The notes under the pieces were generated by a model. The model was not told where the DNA came from and did not search any database. It saw nothing but the letters and a program-made list of their open reading frames with translations. A stretch of 64,000 nt of DNA from Campanula takesimana (lineage: Eukaryota; Streptophyta; Magnoliopsida; Asterales; Campanulaceae): the NCBI GenBank assembly GCA_026119855.1, contig JAOWBW010000365.1, forward strand, positions 372,001-436,000. The letters are read 5' to 3'. A program made the translations under genes and the position numbers. This document shows, piece by piece, positions 1-10,952 of this stretch. Every line of letters starts with the position of its first letter. The first letter of the stretch is position 1.

Positions 1-304
1 ACTGCTATGATCAAGAAAATTAAAGAAAAAACTGCTTTGATTTATGAGTTCACAGATGTTCTAAAGAATCAAATCCTAAATTAATTTGTATGTACTTTTC
101 TTCATCCGAATCACTAAGAACAATGAGATCAGGATCCCCAAATGACGCACAAGAACTTCTGTTAACGGAGAATAAGGTGGATCTTACCCAGGCCCGTCTC
201 AATAATTATAGGGACCCTGTGCTAAATGTAAAAATTGGGCCCTTAGTAATTCAAAAAATTACACAACAAAATGATTGCAATACTGTTGAAGTAATAAGAA
301 AATA
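1..304. other. unassigned AT-rich sequence
   Basis: No gene is recognised. A 76-codon open frame at 90-320 has no recognisable motif and runs into the following MITE, so it is treated as chance. A GGGACCCTGTGC motif near 210 faces a GCACAGGCCC motif near 925, but no target duplication was found. Confidence 0.4.
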
Positions 305-553
305 CTCCCTCTGTCGCTAAATGAGTGTCCATTTTCAGGAATTTTATGTCCCAAAATGAGTGTCCAATTTGATCAAAACTTTGTTCCTAAATGTTTTTTT
401 TTCGAAAAAAATTTCACCGGTCTCTTAATACTTGCAAAAACTAAATGTTTGTAAAGAGGAATATAAGATTATATATGAATTTTGCCACCAAATTTTACAA
501 AAAGTTATATCCCTTAAAATGAAATTTGGACACTCATTTAGGGACAAATGTAG
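305..553 (-). mobile_element. Stowaway-like MITE, family A copy 1
   Basis: The ends begin CTCCCTCTGTC and close with a TGGACACTCATTTAGGGAC stretch, flanked by TA at 303-304 and 554-555. The TA duplication and CTCCCT-type ends are those of Tc1/mariner-derived Stowaway MITEs. The inside matches copies at 20694-20948 and 56661-56918 in the opposite orientation (shared ATGAGTGTCC, a pair of internal repeats and a CCGGTGAAA segment). About 250 bp, no coding capacity. Confidence 0.8.
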
Positions 554-555
554 TA

Positions 556-1112
556 ATTCATTAAAATTAAAATATGTTATTTAAAAAAACAAAACTTTCG
601 AATTAAGGTTTTGAAAAAAAATTTGAAAGAAAGCCTAAACTATAAAAGAAGGGGAGGGAAGTCCAAAATGAAATTCAGTGAAAAGCCCAAGTAGGAGAAA
701 AGAAGCCCAAAATTGAAATAAGAAAAGTCCAAGAAAAAAAAAAACACACAATAATGTGCCACTTGCTGGGATTCGAACATGCAATGCCAAGTTACCTTGC
801 AAGAGACTTACCAGCCGGGCAACTTACACAAGTGCTTATTTGCTCGGTATCTAATATATATACAGTATATACATAAATTTGGGGCCCCCAATTATTTTGG
901 GCCCTGTGCAATTGGGCTGGCTGCACAGGCCCAAAACCGGGTCTGATCTTACCAAATCTGGCAGCAGCGTCACCTAGGGAGAATAGATCAGGAGTAGTGG
1001 CCAGGGAGGACTCAGTGGCGGCCCAAAAAATGAGAGGTTGGAACTCAAAAGTGATATGGTCGGAGATCCGTCCGAAGACAAGACAACTTTGCCGGATTGA
1101 GACGCCAGAGCA
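556..1112. other. non-coding stretch left of copia-1
   Basis: Holds a tRNA-like box (750-830), a GGGCCC-rich segment around 880-950 and a purine-rich segment that resumes at 7680 beyond copia-1. The two sides were joined before the copia-1 insertion. No coding frame is supported. Confidence 0.4.
750..830 (-). repeat. tRNA-related fragment, probable SINE remnant
   Basis: On the minus strand a box-A-like stretch (GCCCGGCTGGTAAG) is followed about 30 bases later by a good box B (GTTCGAATCC). That is the internal pol III promoter layout of tRNAs and tRNA-derived SINEs. The arms do not fold into a convincing cloverleaf and no terminal duplication was found, so it is not called a tRNA gene. Confidence 0.4.
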
Positions 1113-1117
1113 GGGAG

Positions 1118-1605
1118 TGATGGAACAAATTGATGAAACCCTGAATGCCTCGCTCAGTTTAGAATGAGATAGAGGAAGAGATGAAGCTGAAGCAATAATT
1201 ACCTGTCGAATCCATAGTTGATGTTGAAGGGAGAAAATAAGAACAAGATGAAGATGAAGATTTAGGAGAATGGATCTTTTATATGAAAGTGTCTCTTAAT
1301 CTCTCAAAAATTCTTTCAATAATAAGAAGTATATTTAGATGAGAGAAAGTAAGAATCTAGTATGTTTTAGGCTTGATGGAGAGACCTTTAAATAGTAAAC
1401 ATGGTGAAACTTCAAATAGGGACCATACATATTGATTTCTTAAGCAATGTTGATTTACTATCTTGCCCATCAAAGATAGATAAATAACATTTCAGGGATT
1501 CTACACATTGACTATTTTGACCATACTTTATATTAATGTCATAGTCATGATTTTATTTATGGAAGGTGCTAATAAACTTGTGTTGCAAGCCATAATGATC
1601 TAGCA
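1118..1605 (-). repeat. 3' LTR of copia-1
   Basis: Starts TGATGGAACA and ends CTAGCA on the plus strand; 488 bp, same length as the partner at 7187-7674. On its interior side a minus-strand purine run (AAGTGGGAGAT, about 1607-1617) is the polypurine tract. Confidence 0.93.
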
Positions 1606-1947
1606 ATCTCCCACTTGGGTTGCAAAACAAATTTCTTCCTTTAAATCACAAGTATAACATAAATGACAACCCAAATGTGCACTTTGTTATCACTTATAAC
1701 AATCTCGTCCATTTTCCATGCAAGTATAGAACTAAAGGGGCAGTCGTTGTAATTGATTCGCAACTAAACCCACTATAATTACATATACTAATTCAACTAA
1801 ATGACATAGATCAAAAGTATGGATGTGTAGCATGGATCTTAATGAATATATACATATTCTTCCAACTAGTCCAACTTTAACCAAATGAGATCAATCTTTA
1901 ATAATAATAGAACAATAAATGAAGAAACAACACAAACTCTCACTATA

Positions 1948-2601
1948 TTAAATGTTATCAAAAGTTGTTACACCCATATGAGCAACATGCTCGTGAAACA
2001 ATAAAGGTGATAACGCCTTAGTAAACGGATCCGCTGACATAGAGTTTGTACCAATAAGTTGTATTTTTATTTGTTCATTTCGTACCCTCTCTGTTACAAC
2101 AAGAAATTTAATGTCAATGTGTTTAGACTTTGACGAGCTCTTGTTATTGTTGGAGTACAAGACCGCTGCCCTATTGTCACAATGTAGCTTAATAGGTCTT
2201 TCGACGCTATCGACAATACGCAGTCCCTCAGTGAATTTACGCAGCCATATAGCTTGATTGGATGCCTCGAAAAAAGCAACGAACTCGGCTTCCATGGTGG
2301 AGGAAGTAACGAGTGGCTGCTTGGCACTTCTCCAAGAAATGGCTCCACCGGCTAATGTGAAGACATAACCAAACGTTGATTTACGGCTGTCTTGGCATCC
2401 AGTAAAGTCGGAATCGGAATACCCAACGATCTCAAGATGATCCGACTTTGAATATGTAAGCATGTAGTCCTTGGTGTTTTGTAAATACCGCATCACTCTT
2501 TTGGCTGCGACCCAATGTTCTCTCCCCGGATTGCTTTGGTATCGACTAAGCATTCCAACAATAAAAGCTAAGTCTGGACGAGTACAGACTTGAGCATACA
2601 T
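1948..2601 (-). pseudogene. copia-1 RT C-terminus and RNase H
   Basis: 217 codons. The frame opens with the CTRPDLAF segment of the copia RT thumb and carries the RNase H signature: SDSDFTGC near residue 63, TMEAEFVA near 101, LHCDNRAA near 138 and the KHIDIKF segment near 160, ending in the DPFTKAL region. It is cut off from the upstream RT frame by a frameshift near 2620-2640. RNase H would remove the RNA template during cDNA synthesis. Confidence 0.88.
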
Positions 2602-3335
2602 TAAGCTTCCTACTGCTGATGCATAAGGGATATTTCCATATACTTGGTTTCAAAATTGTTTTTGGGACATTGATTGAAACTGAATTTATCTCCTTTAGAG
2701 ACAGGGGTGTCATGTGGTTTACAGTTTTGCATGCTAAACCTTTGTAATACCTTCTCTATATAGGCCTTTTGTGATAATCCTAAAGTACCTCGTGAGCGAT
2801 CACGATGTATTTGGATTCCTAATACAAAAGATGCCTCACCAAGATCTTTCATTTCAAATTTCTTTGAAAGAAATTTCTTAGTGTCTTTAAGGAGGTTCAT
2901 GTCATTACTAGCAAGTAAAATATCATCCACATATAAAACTAAGAATATAAATTTACTCCCACTGAACTTATGGTATATACAATCTTCACCAAGATTCATT
3001 TCAAAACCAAATGAAAGAATTACTTGGTTAAATTTTAAATACTATTGACGAGAAGCTTGCTTGAGCCCATAAATGGATTTCTTAAGTTTACAAACTAAAT
3101 GATTAGTTTGTTCCAAATCATCCACCATTTCTGGTTTCTTCATATAGATGGTTTCCTCAATGTCTCCATTGAGAAAAGCGGTCTTAACATCCATTTGATG
3201 AAGCTCAAGGTCAAAATGTGCTACTAATGCCATAATAATCCTAAAGGAGTTTTTAGAAGATACCGGAGAGAAGGTTTCTTTGTAATCAATACCTTCCTTT
3301 TGAGTGAAACCTTTAGCAACAAGACGATCCTTATA
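2602..3335 (-). pseudogene. copia-1 reverse transcriptase, broken
   Basis: Two open segments of one RT. 3042-3233 has the QMDVKTAFLNG catalytic segment and SIYGLKQA; 2610-2999 has the YVDDILLAS catalytic motif and the KDLGEA segment. An in-frame TAG near 3040 replaces the Trp that normally follows SRQ in this family. A TGA near 3334 separates it from the upstream frame, and a frameshift near 2640 ends it. It copied element RNA in the virus-like particle; it cannot be made whole now. Confidence 0.88.
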
Positions 3336-5340
3336 TCATTCCATATTACCTTGCGAATCCCTTTTGGTTTTAAATATCCATTTACAACCAATAGGTTTCA
3401 CATCCTTCGGTAATGGGACAAGATCCCAAACGTCATTGTCTTTCATAGATTTCAACTCTTCATTAATGGCATTGATCCACTTATGAGAATTAGGACTATT
3501 AATGGCTTGATGGAAGGTGAGAGGCTCATCTCCCACTAAGCCTAAGTGTCCTTCATTCTCGGCTAGATACACCTCATAATCATCCGAAATGGCACTTCTT
3601 CTTACTCTATTTGATCTTCTTAAAGGCACTGGTTCTTCCTCATTTTGAGGTTGTTGAATTTCCTCATTTTGATCAACATTTTCATGTTGTTCAATATTTA
3701 TAGGGGAGTTAATATTTTGAATTTGTTCTTCTTAAATTTCAGGAACAAGTACTTGATTTCCAATTGGAACTACTAAGGGAAGAGGTATAGAAATGGATTC
3801 TTCCTCTTCCTTAAATTCAAAATTATTATTCCTAATTTCCCCTCTAAACTCAACATCCTCAAAGAACCTAGCATTTCCTGTTTCAAAAAATGTTCTATTT
3901 TTCGGGTTGTAAAATTTATAGCCCCTTGATCTCTCGGCATACCCTACAAAGTAACAACTAACTGTCTTAGCGTCCAGTTTTCCTTCGTTAGGTCTATAAG
4001 GCCTAGCTTCTGCTGGACAACCCCATACATGAAGATGATTTAAGGACGGTTTCTTATTCGTCCATAATTCATAAGGGATTTTATTGTTAGTAGCTTTAGA
4101 GGGAGCCCTATTGAGAAGATAAGTTGCGGTTTTTAAAGCATCGCCCCATAATGAGTGAGGTAAATAAGTACTAGAAACCATACTTCTTACCATATCCTGA
4201 AAGGTTCTATTACGTCTCTCAGCTACACCATTCATGCTAGGCAAACCCAGCATAGTGTAGTGAGGGACAATCCCACACTCTTCTAAATAGCGAGTAAAAG
4301 GACCCGGACGTTGTTCTCCCGAACCGTCATTCCGACCATAGTATTCACCACCAGGATCGGATCTAACGTTCTTAATAGTCTTACCTAGTTGATTTTCAAC
4401 TTCGGCTTTAAAAGACTTGAAAACGTCCAAAGATTGAGACTTTTCATGAAGTAAATAAATGTATCCATATCGAGAGTAGTCGTCTATGAACGTAATAAAA
4501 TATTGTTGACCATTCCAAGAAGGAGAAGGGAATGGCCCACAAATATACGTATGTATTAGTTCTAAGACGCTTGATGCTCTCGAAGATACTTTTCTTTTCG
4601 AGTTTGTAAACTTTCCTTTTAGGCATTCAATGCAAAAGTCCTTTTCAGGAACATCAAGTTTATTTATGATTCCTTCTGACACTAGCTTATCAATTCTCCT
4701 TTTGGAGATATGACCCAAACGCCTATGCCATAAGGTATAAGAATTTTCACTTGAAAACTTTCGCTTTTTAGTTTTAGTTTCATTGTTATGGGACTCATTG
4801 ATTGTTTGAGTAGTGTTAAGCAAATAAAGATTATCACTACTTGATAAATTACTAGTACCAACAATAATGGAATTGAAATATAAATCACATCTATTATTAC
4901 CAAATGAACAAGAGTAACCCTCTTTGTCCAAAACAGTGATAGATATTAAATTCCTTCTAAACGAAGGTACAATGAAAGTATTATTCAATACAAAATAATA
5001 TCCGGTACTTAATAACAATCTAAAGGTACCAATTCCTATTACTTCTACCGGGTTCACAGCTCCCATATAGATGAATCTTTCATCCTCGCTAGGTCTTCGG
5101 TAATTCAGGCAACCCTGCATAGACATACTAATGTGAGTTGTTGTACCAGAATCCAACCACCATGTATATGAAAGAATTGAAACTAAATTAGCCTCAGTAC
5201 AAACAAGACCAAATGACATACCTTTCTTAGCACGCCAAGCGTGATACTTAGGGCAGTCATACTTCATGTGTGTTAGGTCCTTGCAAAAGAAGCACTTCTT
5301 TTCTTTATGATCGTTAGATCCCTTAGGCTTCTTGTTGCTT
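3336..5340 (-). pseudogene. copia-1 nucleocapsid knuckle, protease and integrase
   Basis: Reads in one frame with gag across stop codons. A CX2CX4HX4C knuckle (CFFC...H...C, about 5250-5297) is followed by the protease active site WLDSGTTTH, the gag-pre-integrase zinc region (LWHRRLGH ... CIECLKGK), and the integrase core with Asp in FIDDYSRY, Asp in RSDPGGEY and Glu in NGVAERRNR. An acidic linker leads to the GCKWIFK start of RT. In-frame stops lie near 5352, 3738 and 3334. The triad residues survive, but translation would stop early. Confidence 0.9.
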
Positions 5341-5351
5341 GTTACCGCAAC

Positions 5352-5990
5352 TTATTTCCCTCTTCTCTTAGTCCCATGAGAAGAGGTAGATGCTAAGTGA
5401 GCACTTTCTACCTTAGATTGCTTCAACCTATCTTCCTCTTGAGTCACATGTGAAATCAATTCATTAATGTTCCACTTGTCCTTTTGACAATTATATGTCA
5501 CCTCAAAGTGACCAAACTGAGGAGGAAGAGAGATCAAAACTAAATGCACGAGGAGCTCTTCAGTCACCTCTAACTTAAGTGCTTTTAGCTTTGTCGAAAG
5601 GTGAAGCATTTCCAAGATATACTCCCTAAGATTCCCGGTACCCTTATACTTCATGGAAACAAGTTTCCTTAGGGTAGAACTTGTTTCTGACTTTTCACTT
5701 TTTGCAAAGCGTTCTTCAAGGGTTTCCAAGAAAGTCTTAGCATCAACGTCCTCGGGAACACTGTTCAAAAATGTTTCCGGGACGACATTTTTTATAATCA
5801 TTAGGCTTACTCGATTAGAGTGTTTCCATTTCTCAGCATATAAGCGGTCCTCAGGGGTGCTTTCTTCATTAAGAGGAATGGGAAACGGCTCCCTAAAAGC
5901 GAGGTCAATATCCATACAGCCTAAGATCATTTCAATTTTGTTTTTCCAAGTTTTAAAGTTTGTCCCATTAAGCATTGGAATTGTACTCAT
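5352..5990 (-). pseudogene. copia-1 gag
   Basis: 212 codons from an ATG just inside the leader. The N-terminus (MLNGTNFKTWKNKIE) is the copia gag start, followed by the UBN2-type helical region (TFLETLEERFAKS, YILEMLHLSTKLK). It forms the virus-like particle shell. The frame ends in TAA before the zinc knuckle, and the same frame reopens directly, so this looks like a nonsense change rather than a designed boundary. Confidence 0.85.
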
Positions 5991-7186
5991 CGCAGCGGTT
6001 ATGGAAGAAGCATTAAGTAAATCTGTTGGGAGTCGAGAACAAAAAGAATGAACAAAAAAACATTTATAAGATACTACATTATGAAAATGATTAATTATAT
6101 CAAATGAAATCCATCATAAGACAATTAACATGACATCAAAACTAATCTTTCGATTGCGAGTTGATTCATAAATAATTGACTTAGATGACAAGTAAATTGA
6201 ACTATGTTTTAATCAAATGCTTAATCTTCCTTTGGGTAGTCTTAAGCATTCGAGAAAACAACTTAATGTTCATCTTATTTGTCATCACATGAATACTTAA
6301 ATATAGTCAAATGTCAAGATCTTCTTTGGAAAATTCAAGACATTTACATATTAACTCAAATATTCAACACTTACAATTTTTGGGTTTAAATAACGTTAAT
6401 CACTTAGGCGATAATATTATTTAAACAAAGAATAAAATTGTCAAAGCATATAATTAATCAAAAAATTTATGGTTTGAAAAAATGTATGTTTTGTTAAATA
6501 AAAAAAATAGAATAATTGGCCCATATAGAAGTTATGCGGAAATGGATTAACCGACACAATTCTTATACAAAGACATATTAGCATAATACAATGTACCAAG
6601 AAAGGCACACTTTCAAAATGTTTTCTCCATGAAGGTTACTACTAACCGACACAAGCATGGTTAGTACCAAGTCCATGTTCCATGAATTCGTAAAAGCAAC
6701 CATTTTTTTTTTTCTTTTAATGGAAGTCAAAGGTACCAAGAAAAGGCACACTTTCAAAATTTATACTGTGTTTCGGTAAACCGAAACCACCAAAAAAAAA
6801 ATAAAAAAATTTGCCAATAATTACGGGTCAAGCAAGTAGATCGACATGGTATGTACTTAAAACATAAAACCACGCTATTTAGGATAATCTTGCTTTAAAA
6901 TAAATGGACTCAAGTAAGTAGATCCACATGGTATGTACTTAAAACATAAAACCATGTTATGAAGCGATAGTCAAACTTGAACCATTGAGTTTATTTAACA
7001 AAACCTTTTCAACCCATTTTCTGAAATTTAGATGATGATTATTAGCACTCTATGAATGAATTAGAGTCCTTAAATAACATCAAAAAATTAATGATGCAAC
7101 AGGAAAAAATGAATCAAAAGAAGCGTTTTAAGGCTTTCTAAAAAGAACTCAATCTCAAACAAAATGAACCAGGCTCTGATACCAAT
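5991..7186 (-). other. copia-1 5' leader
   Basis: Non-coding, AT-rich, about 1.2 kb between gag and the 5' LTR. It holds direct repeats of a segment containing GTACCAAG and AAGGCACACTTTCAAAAT (about 6590 and 6730) and of CATGGTATGTACTTAAAACA (about 6846 and 6930). The primer binding site (GCTCTGATACCA on the plus strand) is at 7173-7184. Confidence 0.8.
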
Positions 7187-7674
7187 TGATGGAACAAATT
7201 GATGAAACCCTGAATGCCTCGCTCAATTTAGAATGAGATAGAGGAAGAGATGAAGCGGAAGCAATAATTACCTGTCGAATCCATAGTTGATGTTGAAGGG
7301 AGAAAATAAGAACAAGATGAAGATGAAGATTTAGGAGAATGGATCTTCTATATGAAAGTGTCTCTTAATCTTTCAAAAATTCTTTCAATAATAAGAAGTA
7401 TATTTAGATGAGTGAAAGTAAGAATCAAGTATGTTTTAGGCTTGATGGAGAGGCTTTTAAATAGTAAACATGGTGACACTTCAAATAGGGACCATACCTA
7501 TTCATTTCTTAAGCAATGTTGATTTGCTATCTTGCCCATCAAAGATAGATAAATAACATTTTAGGGATTCTACACATTGACTATTTTGACCATACTTTAT
7601 ATTAATGTCATAGTCATGATTTTATTTATGGAAGGTGCTAATAAACTTGTGTTGCAAGCCATAATGATCTAACA
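7187..7674 (-). repeat. 5' LTR of copia-1
   Basis: 488 bp, plus-strand TGATGGAACA to CTAACA, followed by the GGGAG target duplication. As the 5' LTR of a minus-strand element it would carry the promoter. Confidence 0.93.
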
Positions 7675-7679
7675 GGGAG

Positions 7680-8152
7680 TGTTATGTTTGGAAGAGCGAA
7701 GTAGCGGAGATGGCGATGGTGAGAGTGGCGGAGATGGAGCAGGTAGGGGAATGGATCTAGATCTGTGACTGCATGAGGTTGGGGAGGGGTGAACGGAAGT
7801 GCGATAGGAGGTGGCCGGTGACGAAGAAGAGGTAGATCTGCAGGATCGCAGGAGGTAGGGTCACCGGAGGAGGGGAGGGGAGGGGTCGCCGGAGATGGTC
7901 GGAGGGAGGGCTGTCGGAGGTTCGGGAGAAATGAGAGAAAGTAGAGAGATGCAGCGACGTGTTTGTGAGAGGGAGGAGGGAGGTAGGATTTTATTTATAG
8001 CAGGGTATTTTCGGGAATTAATAATTTTAATGGATTAGATGGTAAACAAAAATATTAGCTTGGATTAGGTGGTAAACAAAAATATTGGCTTGAACTAGGT
8101 GGTCGTTTTGCTTAGGACTGAGGATTAGGTGGTAATTTTCTCTTAACCAAAA
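7680..8152. other. purine-rich spacer with short tandem repeats
   Basis: Continues the sequence broken by copia-1. From about 8030 to 8150 a degenerate unit built on GATTAGGTGGTAAACAAAAA repeats three to four times. No gene recognised. Confidence 0.45.
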
Positions 8153-8164
8153 GGATGTTCATCT

Positions 8165-8354
8165 TTTTTTTTTTTTTTTTTTTATTCAACTCACACACCC
8201 ACCCACACACACACACATGCACGCTCAGAAGAGCCTAGGAGATAAATCTTAGGGAGAGAAAGCCTTCCCTCTAACTTCTGGGGGGGTCGAACCCATGACC
8301 TCTAGGTTGGAAGCCAAAAGCTCTAGCCATCAGGCCAAATCTCCATGTGCAAAG
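8165..8354 (-). mobile_element. tRNA-derived SINE with perfect 12-bp target duplication
   Basis: On the minus strand a box A (GCCTGATGGCTAGAGC) and box B (GGGTTCGACC) lie near the 5' end. The body has AGAGAGAAGG-like and CTAGGAGA-like segments, and the 3' end finishes in a CA-rich part and poly(A), seen as poly(T) on the plus strand at about 8164-8183. GGATGTTCATCT occurs at 8153-8164 and 8355-8366. About 190 bp, transcribed by pol III and mobilised by LINE proteins. Same family as 18075-18295. Confidence 0.88.
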
Positions 8355-8602
8355 GGATGTTCATCTCTTGTCATTAAGCGTGGTTTGGTGTATGATTTTT
8401 GGTGTATGTGTTAATGTGCCTTTCGACTGTATTTATACAAAATTTTGAGTGAATCGATTTGGTTTCATTGTGCATTTCACGTATGAAAAGACAGTATATT
8501 TATACAATATCCATGGAATGCAGAATCTTCTCAAACATTATCAAAATGGAGCTATTATTTTGATTTCAAATTTTGAATTAATTGGGTAGTAGAAGTGTAC
8601 TA

Positions 8603-8834
8603 CTCCCTCTCTGTCCCAAACTAAGGTTTTACTTTCGTTTTTAGTTTGTCTCAGACTAAGGTTCTTAGTTGCTTTATTACATTAAATAGATAATTGGGCC
8701 TACTTGTCATTCTCACAACAAAATTTTTCTACCCACTTTCTCTCCTCTACTTTACTTTTTATACTCATAACATTTACTTTTTCTTAATCTCCGTGTAAAG
8801 TCAAACTAAGAACCTTAGTTTGAGACAGAGGGAG
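8603..8834. mobile_element. Stowaway MITE, family B
   Basis: 232 bp with CTCCCTCTCTGTC and GACAGAGGGAG ends, TA on both sides. Subterminal repeats contain AAGGTTCTTAGT and its complement. Relatives at 10148-10357 and 53407-53975 share AACATTTACTTTTTCTTAAT-type or AAGGTTCTTA segments. Confidence 0.88.
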
Positions 8835-8836
8835 TA

Positions 8837-9094
8837 CAAAATTGTTGACTAATACAATGCTCTTATGTCGAAATGACATACATGACCTTCATGGCGAAAA
8901 TTTTGGGCGCCAAAGAGAGATATGGGAGGCTAGTTTAGATATTTAGATAAGCTACTGAAAGAGACATTTTTTGCAGGACGAATAATTCACCCTTATTAAA
9001 GCTGTTTATTACAAAAGTACCACATCTGAAAATTCCAGCTGACTTGAGCGGGAGTACTATTCATAAGACTTTCCTCTATTTATATTAGTATAGA
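8837..9094 (-). mobile_element. Helitron-like 5' end region
   Basis: The plus-strand TATATTAGTATAGA (9081-9094) reads on the minus strand as TCTATACTAATATA, the usual 5' terminus of plant Helitrons, with the body extending to lower coordinates. No matching hairpin plus CTAG 3' end was located, so the element is left open. The MULE at 9098-10653 inserted next to this terminus. Confidence 0.4.
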
Positions 9095-9668
9095 TAGGAG
9101 TAAACGACAATTTTGACATCCGTACTATTCAGTTTTTTCACTTTAACATCTGTACTACCGAAACAACAAAAGTGACATGCGTACTATTGATAAATTAGCA
9201 AAACTAACCAAAACCGTTAATGAGTGTCAATGGACGTTAATGGGCGTTAAAAATTTAACGGATATGACTATTAATATTTTCAATTTGCCCCCCTTAACTT
9301 GAAAACTTTTTTTTTAACAATTAACTACGAATTTAATAATTACTTTTTTGACTTTTTTTTAACCACCGTCACACCAAACCACCACTTCCCATCACTGTCA
9401 ACACCACTACACCCCCGCAGCGCCACCACCACGACACCATCGGCTGCCACAGTTACATCACTGCCAAGACAACAAACCCACAACCAAAATACTCTCTTTC
9501 CACATCCCACCATCAATATAATTTAGCCTCCATCAACATCATCGGTGGCAGCCTCCATCAAAATCATCAATGGCTACACACTTGCCATTCCCAATACCAA
9601 AACAAAAAATCCCAGATTCGGGCATGAAAAGCAACAAAATCGAGCAAAATAAAAATAGAATTTGAAAA

Positions 9669-9768
9669 ACCCTTTAAAATTCTAGATCTGGGCACAAATA
9701 GAAATGAAAAAAAATAAAAAACCCTTCAAAATTCCAGATCTGGGCACAAATAGAAATGAAAAAAAAAA
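9669..9768. repeat. 52-bp direct repeat, two units
   Basis: Two units share CAGATCTGG-type sequence followed by GCACAAATAGAAATGAAAAA; the second starts 52 bases after the first. Lies inside the MULE. Confidence 0.8.
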
Positions 9769-10147
9769 GATGGAGTCGATCTGGAAGAGAGAGACAGACA
9801 GAGAGAGAGAGGGGGTGGTTTTGTTGACGATGAAGATGTGTGGAGGACGCGGCGGCCATGGGAGGGTGGGGGATGGCTTCGATTTGGACGAGAGAGGGGG
9901 AAGTGACTGGAAGGAAGGGGTTTGTTGACGAAGAAGCAGAGAGGGGAAAGGGAGGCAACGGCGTCGGCGACGGTGCGACGACGGCGACGGTCCGAGGACG
10001 GCGACGGTAACGACGGCGGCGACGGCATGTAAAACGGAGGGCGGTGGAGAAGAAGACGACGAAGAAAGAGGGACTTTTTTTTTTTTATTTATTTGAGTTT
10101 TTTGCTGAAAGGAGGGAGTGTATTATAATTAGGGTTGAGGGAAAATA

Positions 10148-10357
10148 CTCCCTCTGTCCCGCTTTAAGGTTCTTACTTTTTTTTAGTCTGTTCAAATTTA
10201 AGGTTCTTACTTTGCTTTATTACCTAAATGGAAAGTGCGACCAAAAACTCCCTACCCACTTTCCCCTTCCTACTTTATTTTTCATACTCATAACATTTAC
10301 TTTTTCTTAATACCCGTGCAAAGTCAAATTAAGAACTTTAAATTGGGACGTAGGGAG
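10148..10357. mobile_element. Stowaway MITE, family B, nested in MULE
   Basis: 210 bp, CTCCCTCTGTCCC to GGGACGTAGGGAG, TA at 10146-10147 and 10358-10359. Carries the AAGGTTCTTACTTT subterminal segment of its family. Confidence 0.88.
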
Positions 10358-10705
10358 TAAATAAGTTGAGGGACGAAAAAGGTACTTTGTTCCTTAAAAA
10401 GGGTAAATGCGTCATTTTTGAGTCTGTTTAGTTATCATTTTCGAGTCTGTTTAGTTATGGGGGCAATCTGAATATTTTGGCAATGATATCCGTTAAATTA
10501 GTAACGCCCGTTAAATCTGTTAACATTCATTAACGACTTTGGTTACTTTTGTTTATTTATGAATAGTACGCAAGTTGCTTTTGTTGTTTAGATAGTACAG
10601 AGGTTAAAGTGATATTCTTGCAATAGTACGGATGTCAGAAATGCAGTTTACTCGTATAGATAGATGGTGAAATAACAAACTTTTATTTTAGTTTTAGGAT
10701 GATTA

Positions 10706-10950
10706 CTCCCTCCGTCTCAGAGTATATGTCCACTTCCTTAATTCCTTAAATAGAATTATTTTTTACTATTTCTCTCATTCATTCTCTCTCCTACTTACTT
10801 TTACATTCAACAACACCAATCAACTTACTATTCCCTCTCACTTTTTCTCTCTCTCCTATTTTACTTTTACATTCACAACACTTACATCACATCTACCATT
10901 TCTTAATTTCGGTGTAAATGGGAGGGTGGACATATACTTTGGGACGGATG
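10706..10950. mobile_element. Stowaway MITE, family C
   Basis: Ends CTCCCTCCGTCTCAGAGTA and TACTTTGGGACGGATG with TA on both sides. The interior is CT-rich (CTCTCTCCTA repeats). A mutated last base pair suggests it is old. Confidence 0.8.
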
Positions 10951-10952
10951 TA

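Larger units (their letters stand above)
1118..7674 (-). mobile_element. copia-1: full-length, inactive Ty1/copia retrotransposon
   Basis: Two 488-bp LTRs with TG...CA ends (minus-strand 5' LTR on the right) bound a 5.6-kb interior. The 5-bp target duplication GGGAG sits at 1113-1117 and 7675-7679. A primer site complementary to initiator Met-tRNA lies two bases inside the right LTR, and a polypurine tract lies beside the left LTR. Order is gag, protease, integrase, reverse transcriptase, RNase H, as in Ty1/copia. I count about 14 LTR mismatches in 488 bp (near 3 percent). At least four in-frame stops and one frameshift make it non-autonomous. About 1.2 kb of leader separates the 5' LTR from gag. 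Confidence 0.95.
9098..10653. mobile_element. Mutator-like element with about 200-bp TIRs and 10-bp TSD
   Basis: Ends GAGTAAAC...GTTTACTC; the inverted repeats run about 200 bp on each side (shared TGACATCCGTACTATT, ACAACAAAAG, TTTAACGGATAT). The 10-bp duplication GTATAGATAG lies at 9088-9097 and 10654-10663. Long TIRs and a 9-11 bp duplication are Mutator signatures. No transposase seen. The inside holds a CCACCA-rich segment, a 52-bp direct repeat (9669-9768), GA- and CGACGG-rich low-complexity sequence and a nested Stowaway. Open frames there (for example 9726-10028 minus) are Ser/Pro/Arg low complexity and not called genes. Confidence 0.88.

Noticed and set aside
750..830. A possible tRNA gene
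   Set aside because: Box A and box B are present but the stems do not pair well; read as a SINE remnant.
198..930. Facing GGGACCCTGTGC and GCACAGGCCC motifs as ends of one transposon
   Set aside because: No matching target duplication and weak similarity beyond the first dozen bases.
2094..2348. 84-codon minus-strand frame within copia-1
   Set aside because: Out-of-frame shadow of the RNase H coding region.
9674..10028. Ser/Pro/His- and Arg-rich frames on both strands inside the MULE
   Set aside because: Low-complexity translation of GA- and CGACGG-rich DNA, no start context or domain.
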